DNA of 64,000 nucleotides, taken from NCBI GenBank assembly GCA_030141605.1, contig JAQGDQ010000008.1:951501-1015500 (forward strand), written 5' to 3'. Below are positions 13,101 to 28,100 of the stretch, piece by piece. Numbering within the stretch: position 1 is the stretch's first letter; the number at the start of each line of letters is the position of its first letter. Made by a program: the position numbers and the translations under genes. The stretch is from Tubiluchus corallicola. Taxonomy: Eukaryota > Priapulida > Priapulimorpha > Priapulimorphida > Tubiluchidae. The notes beneath the pieces were generated by a model. It was given only the letters and a program-made list of their open reading frames with translations. It had not been told where the DNA came from and ran no database searches.

Positions 13101-16100
13101 GGCACTAAAAACATTTTTGTTTAGAGTGTCAAACTACCTAGAGTCGGCTGTGATCAAGAATAGATTTCCAATACCTTCTGTTCTTCAAACTCCTGTATCT
13201 CTGTTTTAATAGCAGCTTGTAGAGTAGATTCCAACCCTCCACCAGCCATCAGAGAGTTCACTAGCAAATCAATCATAAACCTTTTCCCAGCACTAACAAC
13301 AACTGTCTCACTTGCACCTGAAAACCAGTCATAATGGTTTTCATTAAATGCTCGCTGGGTAAAATATCAAGGTTCAAATTCAGCTGCAGAATATATTTTT
13401 GGTATGCTAATTTTTTATTTAAATTGTTGAACTGACACATACAGATAAACAAAATGCTATGAGCTGCTACCGACAATAGAGAGATTTAACAACGAAAGCC
13501 AAATACTAGGAAACAAAGAAAGGAATTCATTAAAATGCATAGTTGGTACACTTTTCTCGTTTTGCTTTATTGAAAGTACAAAAATTAGATTTCATGTTTT
13601 ACAAATTTTTATGTGCCAAGTAACACAATTCAACATGCAAGGCAGAAAAGGTACAATCGGGCTATCTGAAGGTTAGAGGTTCCACAAATCAGAATTAAAC
13701 ATAGTGCTTCTAGTTTTCGTCAAAACTGTTTCGGTATAAAATTTTACCAAAATTACATTTCTCCAAGTTACAACTCAGGAAATTTAAGGGAAACAATTTT
13801 TTTTAATCTTCTCCATCTCTTAGACACCCTTATTCACAGTTAAATTATTTGTTAACTGCTTTAATTTATTCAGCTTCGTCTCTTTGTTTTGAGTGATCTA
13901 ATGTTTCGTTTAGCACAATTAAAAATGCAAAGCAGAAAGTTATGCGTAACATACATGACATCCCGCATGGTAGCAGAGAAGATAGGGCACGAGCTCTCTC
14001 TTCAGCAGTGGGCAATAACACACTCCATCCGTCTTGCAATACCGCTTGTGCAGCTGACTGGATGGAGGGCAGCACGCCTGCATTGCTGGCCAGCGTTACG
14101 ACTCTCTGTTTAATGCTGGTCAAGAGACGACTGCCATTTTCAATGCCCACATCTTCCACATCTATGTCATTGGTAATAGCTGAACACAACTAGAATAAAA
14201 AAATTTCTTTGTAAAAATAACTCAATTACTTTGTTCAAGTAGCTGAAAATTACTGTTTAACGAAAATAAAAAATATAAATAGTTAATTGTCTTTATTTGT
14301 GAATATATGCTAGCCGAGCGGTCACACGTGCATTTTGTGCGAGAATTGGCTCTTGACTGCCTGGGCTTTTTCATTTGCTGCTGATGCTGATTGGCTACCT
14401 CATAAAGGGAAAATCTATATAGTGTACACCATCTGAGAAGCAGCTGAGTTACCTAGATTTAATGGTTCATCTTACAAGGTTATTTTTGAAAATTAGCCAA
14501 CCTCCTCTCATGCCACAAGTGTGTCGAATTATATAAAAATTTCTCTGATTTCTGGTGACAAAAATTTATAGCTAAAAGAATGATGTGGCGTATCGCACCC
14601 GCTGGCTAGAAACTGCATAATTAACAACTACCAAATTTTTCGGCACCACAAGCCACAAATAGTTGAAATTCACATTTTATAAATAGGAGCAATAAATGCA
14701 CTCATCCTAACACAAATAAGGAACATTGTACGACTTCTGGCATACTGTAGTATTACTAAAGAATACTGGAAAGTGTGGGTAAAAGCAAAAAACTGTTTCT
14801 TTAAATAGATTTCAGGCAGAAAGTCTAATGCAGTTAGTTCCAGAACTTTTTCTTAAGCAAAGAAATTTTAGAATATAAAAGAACTTCTGTTTTTCTGCAT
14901 ACCTGAATTCGAAGCAAATTGAGTGCAGCTACAACCATGCACTCTTTTTCTTGGGGTGGAGGCCAGTCACTCTCTCCATTAATCCCCTCACTGAGTTGCT
15001 CTAACAGCTCGTCAAGTAGTTTGAAAGCAGCGTGACACACATCGATGACAAATGGAACTTCAGTGGGAATACGAGACTGTGTTGAACATGTCCAGACAAA
15101 ACTCTGGAAAAACACAAATAGTGATAATAAGCAATAAATGTGAAATATGTAGTACTAATAGGAAAGGAATCTGAAAGTGGTTAATTACGGTATAATGCCA
15201 AGGTATGCTAGCACTAGTCCCTGCAAAATAGGTATTAACTACACAAGCGGGTGAACCACCCTTGCTTCTACAGTTATAACACGTGCTACTATATCACTAT
15301 CGATCTCATCATCACCTTTACAACATTCGTCAACAACAGCACCATCATCATCAGCATCACTCTCACCATTAGTTTTTATTTACTATTTCTTCAATTCATT
15401 TATTACAGTTGTTATCTATGTGAAATGCTGAAGCCAATTTTCTCCCTCTGCGACACATCTAAAACGTATATTAGATATTTATGCAGATTTTGCAGAAAAC
15501 CATGATATGCCAATTAATTTGGAAAAATCAATATCTAATCTTTTTAAAAAACAACGAAAATATAAAAGCCTGATTTTTGTCATGATATAACACTAAAGCG
15601 GTACAATGAAGTTGTCTGAACTACAGTTTAGATCAACATATTGACATTGAGCATTGTAAGCAAGATTTTATTACATCTGTAAATTTAATGCTGTCTTATT
15701 TTTAAAACTATTTCTGATAAGCGAGTATTGCTAGAATTGTTCTTCTCGTATTGCTCTACATTTTAGAGTGTAAGTGACTTTTCTTGCCTAAGTAACTGCA
15801 ACATTAATATGATAGCTGTACAGTTTAGGAAGTCTTTATTGCACATTTTAGCCATTCCATACAATTCATATTCAAACATGACATGTTGCATAGATGAAAC
15901 TGGGACTCTTATTAATATTTTTGCCAAACAATGATTAAAAACATACAGGTCCATTGGTCAATCTGAGAGCCAGACACTTCTGCTATTGAGTATTTTAATG
16001 GTTACTACAGTCTAACCACACTAGGTAAAAATAGAATTATTTGGGAATAAAAACAAACAGATGTAAATTAGAGTGTAGAAGAAAAGGTAATTTACAAAGT

Positions 16101-19100
16101 TTACTGGATCTATCAGCAGGAAATTGTTGAAGATTTTACTAGATATGAAATGAATGAAACATTTTTATATTTACAAACTAATACTTAATTGTTTTGTATG
16201 CACTGTTTATTGTTTCCTAAAAAATCTCCAATGTTACTATATGTATTAACCTCTCTAGTATATATTGCACATTTCACATGTTTGAATAATAGGTAAAACA
16301 GGATACAGCTCTGTGTAGAAAACCATCTATGTCGTACCACATTAATTACACTTCTTGCATTCCTCTCAACCTCTGAAGTAAAAGAGATTATGAAAAATAC
16401 AGATAAAAAAGATAGCACTGCAATACTATCAACAATTAAAAATATAATAGTATTAATAATAGACTTATTAAAAATCAAACATTTAATAATAAAAAGGGCT
16501 AAGTTTTAACCTGAGCAGGTCCGCAGGTTATTCCCATAATGCGTTTTCCTTCGATCATCGTGATTAAACTCGGTTCTGGTTTACACGGTAGGCTAGTCTC
16601 ACCCTGCTGGAGCTGATCATTCTTTCCCCAGCTATAAACTTCTCCCTTAAATGGTAAAGTAACACTGAGTGAGAACAAGTTAACACATTTGCATCACACA
16701 GCAACAATAAAACAACATATTGTTCACACAAGTATGCCCACATAGATATTGCTCACATAGTATGCCCAATTATCACAAACACAATGCATCAAATCGTGTT
16801 GGCTTGAGCAAAAACTGAGATAATCGAATGTTAAGCACCAGACAGAACATGTAAAAGTGACTCTTAGTAAGCCGAGAAACAGTTTTTTGCTGACAAAGTA
16901 ATAGTCGTCATTTCCACGGAATTTCACTGTTATTGTATGTGTTGCAATTTTCTCTTTTACAGAATTCTACGAAAATAAAGAAACTATCATTGTCATCTGC
17001 ACGTCATTTCCAACTATGTTTTCTTAAAAACTTATGGCGATAAGTTAGCTTTTACAATCAACCAGGTTACCGTCAGCCAAAAATATGAGCGTTAACTAAG
17101 CAATGCATCTAAGTGCCGGATTCCAGCTTGAAATGTGCTGAAGTGCATAAATAAATAAGAAAAAGTATGTTTTCGAATAGTGAGAACACATAAACAACAC
17201 CAGCAATGCTATAAAAAAGCAAGGTAGAGATTTTCAGTTCATTTACCTTTTCTGTCACAGCCAGACAATGCCGAGATCCCACCGCTATGTCAACAATTCT
17301 TTTACCTTGTAGTGCTTCAATGATCTTTGGATATCGTACATGTTCTTCAGACCCATGACCAAGTCTGTGATTATCACCTTTACCCCTATGAAAACATCAT
17401 AAGCTTGAGCATGCAAAATGTACAAATGCATATAAATAAATAACAAATCTTCCGAAAAAGGCTATAAAACAACTCGACCACAAGCAAGGCACGGCTTAAA
17501 CAAAATACGAAACTGTTTTATATTTGCTAGTTGTCACATTTTTGCCCACGTTTCCATATAATCAGTTACTCAGCTACCAAAATGCATAAAATTAATGAAA
17601 ACATATTTTTGCAACAAGACTGAGAGGGGTGCAATCGGCATGGCACACTGAGACACAGGAGCCTCACAGGATAACTTCTCCGGGATAGTTTGCAGACCAT
17701 TAAACAATATTTGTCCAACGTATTAATAAATATTGGCAGCTTTGCAGCTGAAATCTGTTTTAAGCAAGTCAAGTTTATTCAAGCGAAAAATGGCAGGACT
17801 CAGACAGACGTGATGTGAGCTGCATAATCCTAGAAAATACACGTCGCAATCCCAAGTCATCATTCATGCTTCAGCAACCTACGTGCATTGTTTCACTGTA
17901 TAATGCATTTAAAAGTAGTCTCTATTAAAGCTAATTTGTCTGGTTGACTAACAGCTTAATAAGTTGAACTGCTCCTTTGAAAAGTGTTTATTGACACTGG
18001 TTCGTCTAAGTAATAGTGCTCAGGGCTTGTACATTAATAACAATAATACACCACAAACAGTTCTGCAGGCTATTTCATTATAAATGCTATGCCAGTGAAA
18101 AGGGTTTAAAAGCAAAAGCTCAGGATTCTGGGAAGTTAGGGTTATTTTAATGTTCTAATATTTGCAATAAAGTTAAAGAAATTTAGCAATAAAAGTGCGA
18201 TAAGTCTGTTTCATAATTAGCACAATCGCTTCATGCTTTGCCACCCATTTCAAAAGCCCATTTCTGCCAATTACATAATTCGTCAACTGAAGAAAATCAG
18301 TCAATTTCTGTAAAGTTACAAGACTTTACAAACAATAGATAGCTAATTCTGTAATATTTCTGTGTGAAAATTAGCAAAAATTTGGATTAGTTTAATTGGG
18401 AGCACTTGTGAAAGCCACCAGTTACGTGATAATTTTCAAGTGAATGGCATATCACTGAATCGGAAAATTTCTATATAGCAGTAATATAACTTAAATTTAT
18501 GACTTATAGATAGTTTTTGCAAATTTCTTTATTATATTTTTCTACTTTTAAGTGACAGCAGTAAAATAAACCCTACATGTCTTTTCATTTAATTGTTTAT
18601 ATTAGCCTATCTAGTATGTGATATGTATTGCTTCTAATACACCACAAACACTTCTGCGGATGCACCTCATACAAAACAGCAAACGATACGATCACAATAC
18701 ATCTTAAACGATATGACCACAATTCATGTTGCACCATCAACTTTTTCCTCCTCAACAGTTAATACTTATGCTGTCTTTAGTGCAGCTAGTAATACAAAAA
18801 TTTAATAAATTATTATGCTGGGTGCACACCTGCTGACTTCTAATCAGTACACTAATTAAAATATGTGACATATTGAGACAACTAATGCTGAGACAGTAAA
18901 CATGCCTGAAAAACAACTTTGCACTTTCAGCTTCATTTGACCAAAAGTATCGTAAAATTATTTTAGTTTGTACACTTGGAAAGTAATAACTTTCAAGTTT
19001 ACACATTATAATAATTTATCACTTAATCATGCTAATGCACTCCAGCATTGTGGAGTTAAGTGAAAATTCATTGAATTAAAGCATGCTGCATAGGTACCAG

Positions 19101-22100
19101 CAAAGAGTGATGTGATGAATGGTGACTAGTAACAAGATCAGTTTAAACCTGTATTTTTCTTTGCCTCTTGTATTATAGTGAAAAAAAATACATGTATTTG
19201 TTTTTTTTTGTGATTTTCTTCTCTGTTTTGTGCTAACTGCTTATTCAGATATTGTAAATGTGAATGAAAAAGTATCGACTTGAGTTAGTGAATTCAGTGC
19301 ATCTACTGTAAATGGGAATGTAAGCAGAATAAGCGTCTTATCGTTGTTAATCAGCTTGAGCATGCAAGTGAGTCACACACCACAGTACCACAACTGTCCA
19401 GCAAGTAGTTAAGCGAATCAGTGGTGTAGACATGTGTGACCCCATCTAACATCCAGTCAGTAAGTGACAGAACCAAAACCTACATATGTACAAGTTTCAG
19501 CTTAATCCAGTGAAGAGGTCCGTTAGTATGAAATGTTTATCCTTAAGTAAAAAGAAATATTAAAAGAAGAAGTGCTAAGTGAAGACTTATTGTACACACC
19601 AAGAATACACGTCTCCATTTCTGGCTAGTGCTACACTAAACTGATGACCACAGCCGACTTTCACAATGTCAACACCTTGAAGTTTATCTACTAATTTGGG
19701 AGATTTGCAACCGTCGCAGCCACCTCGACCAAGTTTCCCGTAATCACCGTCACCCCAGGAGTAAATAGCACCTATAAAACACATAATTCAATTTTTTACC
19801 CAGTTCGGCACACTGCAAGCTGAAAATCAAAACACTTAATTGCAAGGCTTAATATAGATGGTTGTACGGGAAAGCAAAATCTGCCCTCAAAATCTGACTC
19901 GTAACTGAACAAGGCTAAGCCTCTACGACGAGCCACTGAACCCACTGAAAATTTTTAGAAGTGTGCACTTGAACCATATTGCTTGACAATTCATGAAGAC
20001 GATTTAATTCTATTCCTCATGATGCTACGATTTTTTATTTTGAACCAACGACTTCCTAGCTTTCCATCCTACTAAATTTCAACTCGATTAGATCAAGACG
20101 TCATACACTTTAAATCAATTTAAAACTAATTAATTAAGCAGCTCCTATTAATTAACTAATTAACAAATTGCTACAATTTTTTTTGGTTTGAATCAAGAAC
20201 ATCCTAGCTGACCAGCAAATTTCAAGGCAAATGAATAAATACCTTTAGAAATGAATACCAATTTAAAATTGATGAATTAAACAGCTCTAATTAATTAATT
20301 AATTAATGTACATATTGTGATGATTTTTTTGTCTTTGTGACCTAATTATCACACCTATCAGCTTGATTGGAAAAATACTGGATAATGAATAAATACTTTT
20401 GGAGTTGAGAATGCATGACATGCGGGTAGAGTGAATATGCAAAAAAAGATTTTTTCTAAGATCCTGCCTAACACTCGGATGTTGATAGGTAACCGACTGG
20501 AAGGCATTTTATTTTCCATTCCGCATTCTGTTATTTCTCTTGTTTGAAAAGGTTAGCTACCGGTCAGTGTCTATTCTTACAGGACTATCCCAAACAAATA
20601 AGATTTCAGTCCCACTGTAAACTCCAACATTCATAACAGACCCTACCAGTGAGCGTGCCGAATTATGTCAAAAAGTCATACTCAAATGGTCCTCAAAAAC
20701 AGAGAATTAAACCACAAAACAATGACGGCTTTCATTATAAAGTTTTTTGAATGGTGATTAGTTTTACATATCCCTACCCACTAATTCTCTGATTTGTACA
20801 TTACTGCTACCTGCAAACACAGCATCAGTAATAATTACCTGTATCAGTTACAGCAAGAGTCTGAGCATCACCACTGCCGCAACCAACATCTACAATGTGG
20901 TGACCTTTGAGTCCTGTCACCAGCCGAGGTGAAGCTTGATCTTCACTAGAACCTACAAGCAACAAACAGTCCGAGTTTTACATGAGTAAAATTGTAATAC
21001 AGTTTTACTTACGTAACTTTAAAATTACTTTAAAATTGCAATACAAAGCCGTAAGAGTTTGCTACTCAACTAACCTTTTACCACATTTTAACTAACTATG
21101 AATCATGAAATTTAATTCCTAATAATTTTGTAGAATAGAGTGTTTGATATAAAAAATAGACATTAGACGGGTATGTCAGTGATAATGATATGTAGCAAAA
21201 GAATAATACATTCATTATTGATTATGAGATCGGTACAAAACTTTTGTTTCTGATGTTATTGTATCGATGTTACTTCAGAGTCATCCGTATCATATCAACT
21301 TTAATATGTTTCACTGCTTGTTGTTCTCATTCATAAAACTGCTCTTCTGTTTACGCACAGATATTAAGCAGAAAAATAGAAAAAATATGCCACTATTTTA
21401 CACTGAGACAACTTACGCATTTTCAACATATCTGCAGCAGTAATTACAAGCACTATTTTACACTGAGACAACTTACGCATTTTCAACATGTCTGCAGCAG
21501 TAATTACAAGCACTATTTTACACTGAGACACATGTCCAAGATGTCCACAGCAGTAATTACAATGGCACACTATCTGTTTTTCATTTTTCAAGCAACGGTT
21601 CAAAGACATAGGAGGACACTTGCATTTTTTAACACACTATTCAACAAATATTTCTCACTTAAAAATGCTGTACTGTACCGAATGATTTTAACATTTAACA
21701 ATGTGAGTATTTTTGTTGCTGTTGCACAAGTTACTCAACTCAGCATCATTTTGTCGTTCAAAATATGTTATCTTTTTTCGGAAAAATTAATATCGTTATC
21801 GTGTAATTCCAAAAAATCTCATTTCATTACATCAGGTACACCAAAGTTCGTCTTACCATGGCCTAATCGCCCATAGTTTCCACGACCCCAAGTAAACAAT
21901 TCACCAGATGATGTTATAGCAGAACAGTAGGTAGCACCAAGACTAATGTGAACGATATTCTTCTCACTTAGTCCATGCACGGGAGTTGGATGATCGAGGC
22001 TATAGAAAACACATCCATCTTATTAGCAAACGCCACACTAAATGAATTAAAAGGGTGTACATGCATGATCATTTTACATACCTAATTAATAAGTAAACTG

Positions 22101-25100
22101 TCAAACCATCAAAATGTCTAAACAAAATTACAGTCACTGGCACTGGCCATACTGGTGTGCGGGATACGACAATAAAGTAAAAATAGCCAAGATGTGCATT
22201 TGATAACGCAAACAGTAAAAAAAATTTGCATGCATGTCCTAGCTTTTCATTTGACACTTTTTAAGCATAGCAATAAAGTGGAAAAATTGTTCAGTAGATA
22301 TGTGAGTAACAAATGACAAAACTGCAAGTACATATTTAGTAGTCATCCATAACAGTTACATTTTCAAAATTTTGCTCTAAAATAATATCTGTATTAGTAT
22401 CAATAAAAGGCAGCATCATTCGAAAGAACAGAAGCAAAGGAGAAGCAAATAAGTAGGAAGAAAGTACAAAGAAAAAGTTTAAGGACGATAAAGGAAATGA
22501 CTATAACGTTAAAAGTGCCAGTGCCTAACAAGAAATTTGAACATAGTTGAAAATGCTAGGATAACTAAAGGTGTTTTAGGAAAACTGTAGTCCAAATCTG
22601 TTCATTTATTATTACTTAAAAGAAAAGACACAGTCAATGCTCCCTGGTACCATTACTCTTACAAAATGTTTTTTGTGTCACTAAAATATTCTTTTGAGAA
22701 TATGACCAAATTAGATATTGAAATTGAAAGAATTACACAGCATCTCCTTGACAATGCTTTCCATCCGACTGTCCCCAAGAATAAACATCCCCATCAACAG
22801 TTAATGCGAGGAACTGACGACCTTCTGGATGAGCTGCAATTTTCATGACTTGTTTTCTGCCAAAACCTTCCACAAGCTGCGGTGCCTGACACAAAAAATT
22901 TAATATTAGAAAAATGTCAGACCATATTGTAAAATGATATTAGCCAGAAAATTGCATTCGATAACATAACATATAGTGGTTTTCACCGAGTACTCTAAAT
23001 TGATTGGCCCTTTTCTAGGTTTTCTATTCTCTGCATACAATATAAACAAGCTTTTCTCGGTGTGTTAATATGAAAGTTGAACTACTCTTGTAAAAGTAAA
23101 TTAGCCATGCCTAATAAGCACACATTATATGGCATGTTACACAAGATCTGTGAAACACAATATGAAAATCATATAATTAAGAACGAGTCCGCGAGAGCAC
23201 CATGCAGAGGATGGCACATGAGGGGTGACGAATTTATATCATTTTTTTCTAACATGAAGGGCGACCCCCCAAAACCATGTAACCAAGATATCAAATCGAT
23301 CGAGCTACTATTAGCAGAGAAATGACCACATCAAGAAATTGACCTCAAAAGAGGCAAAAAATCGCTATTTTGGGGGATTATTTTAACTTTTTCCCCTGTA
23401 TAAACTATTATAGATGGGTCGATGTAAGTTGGCTGGTACATAGACCCAGACATTGTCTTCTGATATCCTAACTTTTTCTGACATACTATTAATAGTATCA
23501 GAGAACGGGATTTTTCAAATTCGGCTCTTTGTTAAGAGTCCAGGGAGAGGTTAAGTTCTAAGGTTCATAACTCGTCCACTGCGGGCTACGGAACTTCTGT
23601 TTTTCATATATGTGTTAACCATCATCCTCACTAATAATATAAAAAAGGAAATTCGCTGGAGCCTGTTTCAGTATTTAGGGCTGGCACTTTAAAATTTCAC
23701 AAAAATCAGCAAAATCCGCCTTTTTTGTAGTTTTTCAATATTTTTCCTATCTATATGCTGGATTATAAGTGACAAATCTGTATTCTAAATTTCATGAAAA
23801 CGCACGAACTGAGATAATATCATGAATGACATTATACAAAGGGGGCACTGTTAGAAAAAATTGCCATATCAACACACTTTTTTACTTTCCATAGTAATTC
23901 CGTCCATGTGTAAAAAGTAGACATACTTGGCTTAGGTCGTATATGACAGTAGACATTTAGCCACGTTTAACCTGCATTTTCTGTGACTAGTGCTCTAATT
24001 TCCTAGTAGCAATAGATTCCTTTGCCATGGAAATTGCTAGAAATTTGCGAATTTCATCTTAAATTGGTTTAGTTATGTAGGAATTTTCATATGACTACAA
24101 ATATGAATAATTGCCTCTTCTGTGGATTTCAGGACAGGACATCATGCATGCCCCTAGTACCAAGTCCGACAATGATTCAGGGCATTCTCTACACACTGAA
24201 TCGCTAATGGATACCAGGAAAGACTAAACAATAAGCCCTCTAATAGGAAAGAAGTACCGATTGTTAAGATTGAGAGTCATTGCTAGCGAAAGAATCTGAC
24301 AACACGTGGTATATACATATAAAATAGAAATCCGTTCATTTTTATACATCCGTTCATTTTTTATACTTTTTATATGAATAAGCTTCATGGCTATACATAG
24401 AAGATTATGAATATCAGTACAAAAATGAAAAACTACAAAACTCAATCAGAATTAATTTCTCTAAGTCCTAAATACTGTTCTTATTGTAGCAGCATAATCC
24501 TATCACTGAAGGGTAGTACAAGTAATCAAAATCATAATATCTAAATAATAGGGAAAGAATTATCGATGCAGGTAGATTATCGCTAGAAGATAGATACAGA
24601 AATATAGACAAATATATCATGGGGAAAGTGATAAAGTGAAAATCTTACAGTCTAAACATGAGACAATATAAGCGTATAGGCCGCTTCTAGGGGGATGGCG
24701 GTGATATTTAGCTCAGAAAATTTTTCTTCGCCCAAAATTTATTTGTGGCACAAAATCGATACTTCTGACAAAAAATATTAATAGTGTGATTGAATGATTG
24801 CGCCAATGGCACAAAAATTTTCCATGTTTTACAGTCAAAAAATCACCAGACAAATGATATCAAGTCTGTCCCATATTTTTTGGGCATTCGCTCAGATTTA
24901 GGGCAATTTTCTTTGTGACCTGGCTTGTACGCCTATGTAAGACAATGAGTAATAACTAGGTAATAACCTGTACATAACATTTACAAAGCATAGAAAATAA
25001 ACAGTACATAAAACATTTTTCAGTCCTTGCAAGAAGCAATTTCCATTCCGTAGATATTTCATTTTTTTAAGATTGGAAGCGCTCTAAATGCGGTCCAGTG

Positions 25101-28100
25101 TCTTTAGTACAGGCTAATAGATTCACAATATTCGTTTCGTGTGGATAACTAGTCAGAATACCGCATTTAAAGCTGGTAAACAGCCCAGAAAACGAACATT
25201 TTAGTTCAGCAGTGGTCGCTATCTTGAATGATGGAGTCCAATCCTGTCGGTAGTTTAACCAATGTGCTGGCCAGGCCCCTAGCTGCCAAAGATGAATATT
25301 TGTGACGTTCTGAAGTATTTTGACAAGATCTGACAACTCATGTTTATCTACACGAAGCTTTTTGATGAACGTTGTTACCTATATTTTCACCCTGATATAT
25401 GCCTCTTTCAGGGGTCTTTTACAATAGGGTGGAAATTCGCTCCATCGAAATTGTCACTGCAGCATAGTGGGATGGGATGCTCTATTCACATACATATCGA
25501 TATTTTTGTCCCCGCCCCGCAGTGGGGGAGATATAAGACTTTGAAATGACTGAGTATTTGCATCTTGTGCGTAATGCGAGCTTAAAGACCCCCAGTAGAG
25601 CCGAAAGAGGGGGGTTTGGGACAAAAGTCGAAAAGTCATTTTGAAGAAGATAACAAGATCCAATACTGTGCAGAGTCAGATCTATTCAAACTCAGTAGTT
25701 GCTGCATGACTAATCCTTTTTTCATGAAAATCGGCCTATGCCGTACCTCTGCTACTATGAGGAGTTGGGCCAAGCAGATTCACATAGTGAATACTAGTGA
25801 CTAGTGGACCTCATACCCGAACTTTGATCTGAATCGGTTTACCTAACCTTGTGCCGGAATTTTTCGATTTTGCATGGTGTTCTCGCGGACGCATTCTTAA
25901 ATGGTTACATAAGGATAAAATTCATAGTTACACAAAGCAGATACTTAATGAGATTGCAAGTTTGAGTCTTTCATTTGCTTCTTGTTTATTGTACAACCAA
26001 CAGAAGAAAAAATCTCAAACAATCAAATTTATTAGCTTTTGTGAACATTTAAGTTGTTAGTACAGCACTTAATAAATGTAAGCATGCAAACAAAATAACT
26101 CACTGTTGACTCAGCATTATATGGAATCACGAAAACCTTTCCAGCCATTGTTAGAACCAGCAAACACTTCTCCGATGCACATACATGCTGAATGGAAAGC
26201 TCAGAAAGCACATCGTGCATTGCTAAACCATCGGCACTGCTGCCGCTCCAGATTAGAGCACCCCACCATAGAACCTCTTGAGAGAGAACAGAGTTCCTTG
26301 CCTAAGAAGATATGACATTATCAATACCAGATAGGCCTCACTGGCTAAGTCATCTCATTGCTGTGTGTCACAATCAAGTGGACGTAATGAGTGAATAGAC
26401 AATGGTCAACCAAAACACACTACTGAGTAAAGGCTGATCACAGAAAAGATAATATTGCTGTTAAGCTAAAGAAATAGCACAAAGAAACTGTTTCCATAAA
26501 AAACCTGCATATACTAATCAAATAAACTAAAAACATTTTCTGTTAACAGTAAACATTGATCAATTTTAAGAAAGTCAAACTAAAATTATGCTATCTTTAA
26601 CTGCTAGCCAAATAAACCCAAAAAGGTAAAATGTAACATACATGAAGAAAAATTAATATTGATAAATGATCACTACCTTCAAACCAAAAAACAAGTTTCT
26701 CCAGCTTTGACAAAGCAAAGAGCACAAAAACGTAATTTATAAAACACGAACCTTCTGAGGATCGGTGCTTGATAAGAAAGGTTTAGCTAGACGATCAAGA
26801 TGCGACATGATGATTACAGCAGACTGACGTAAATCCACGGTCAGATCATCATCATCTGGTAGGTGGAGGTACCTCAGGAAGCATTCGGTAGGACTTAAAC
26901 AACGACCAACCTAAACAACAATAAGAAGATGCAGAATTACTTTCATATATTAAAATGTCATTTACCTTCCAAAGCAACAAGAACAATGCAATTACAAGCT
27001 TGTGCGGCTTGACCCTAAGAGCAGCTAGCAGAACTAAACTGAACTGACATTCGGTTTCAGATTCTATTCCTTCAACATACACAATTCATCTAGGAAAATA
27101 GATAGACAGATAAAATTTTATTTAAAGTTGAATTTCATAAAATGAATAAACACAAGCTGGATCAACTCCCACAACCAACAATATGGGCAATATAGAAAAC
27201 ATTTAACATGATGCAATCTCTTGACAAGCTCAACCAATAAATAGTTGCTTTCGAATTTTGCTGACTTCGCATATGCAAACTTGAATTACAGCAACTTTAA
27301 TAGTGATACAGAACAACATTGTTAATCTATGGTTACACTTGTAAGTTCCGAGTGCAACTCCAAAAGCTGCAATTCTTCTCGGAATCAATGTTATTTCAAG
27401 TTTCACACAAATTTTCAGAATATTTTAAACCAAACTGTTAAAATTTATTTTGAACTTATTCACGTTAAGAACAAACACTTTCACTTCAAAGACAAAGCTA
27501 ACTTGTGAATACAATACAAAGGAACACAGAAAAGAAAAAAATAACAGCATTGTATAACTTGTCTACACGGGCTCGTTTTCTAGTCTCGCCTAATTTACCT
27601 GACAAAGAAATAAAAGGGCAAAGAAAACACTCTTCACAAGTACAGCTTAAAAACTTCAACTTGAGATTTTGCATCACTTACATGCTGTCTTGTTGCATAC
27701 AGGGCTTGCGTAACTTAACAGCAAGTCGCTTGAAACAATTTTTGGTAACATGGCTTAAAGTTTTGAAAAACTAATCACAGCATCAGTAACACTACCTTCA
27801 CTGGCTAAGCAAAAAGTATAAGTTACTTTATGTTGCCATTAAGATTAGTAATATGTTTTTTGGTGAATGCTGGGATCATGATACAGTACCACTTTACTAG
27901 TTGGCAAGAACATTATTAAGAATCTTCTTTTCCAATTACATAAGTCTTTCAAACGGGTAAGAATACTGCTCAGTAATATACATTTGTAACATAAGTTTTA
28001 TGGAACATTTAAGTTTTTCCTTTTCTTCACCTTTAAATGTCAAAAAGCCAACAACAAAACAATAAAACCAAAATTAGGCAATATGGCATATACTAGGTCG

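Noticed and set aside
25067-25336. 89-codon minus-strand open frame in the HERC2 intron between exons 8 and 9
   Set aside because: It is in sense orientation but falls in a repeat-like stretch, has no HERC2 similarity and cannot be joined in phase with exons 8 and 9, which join directly.
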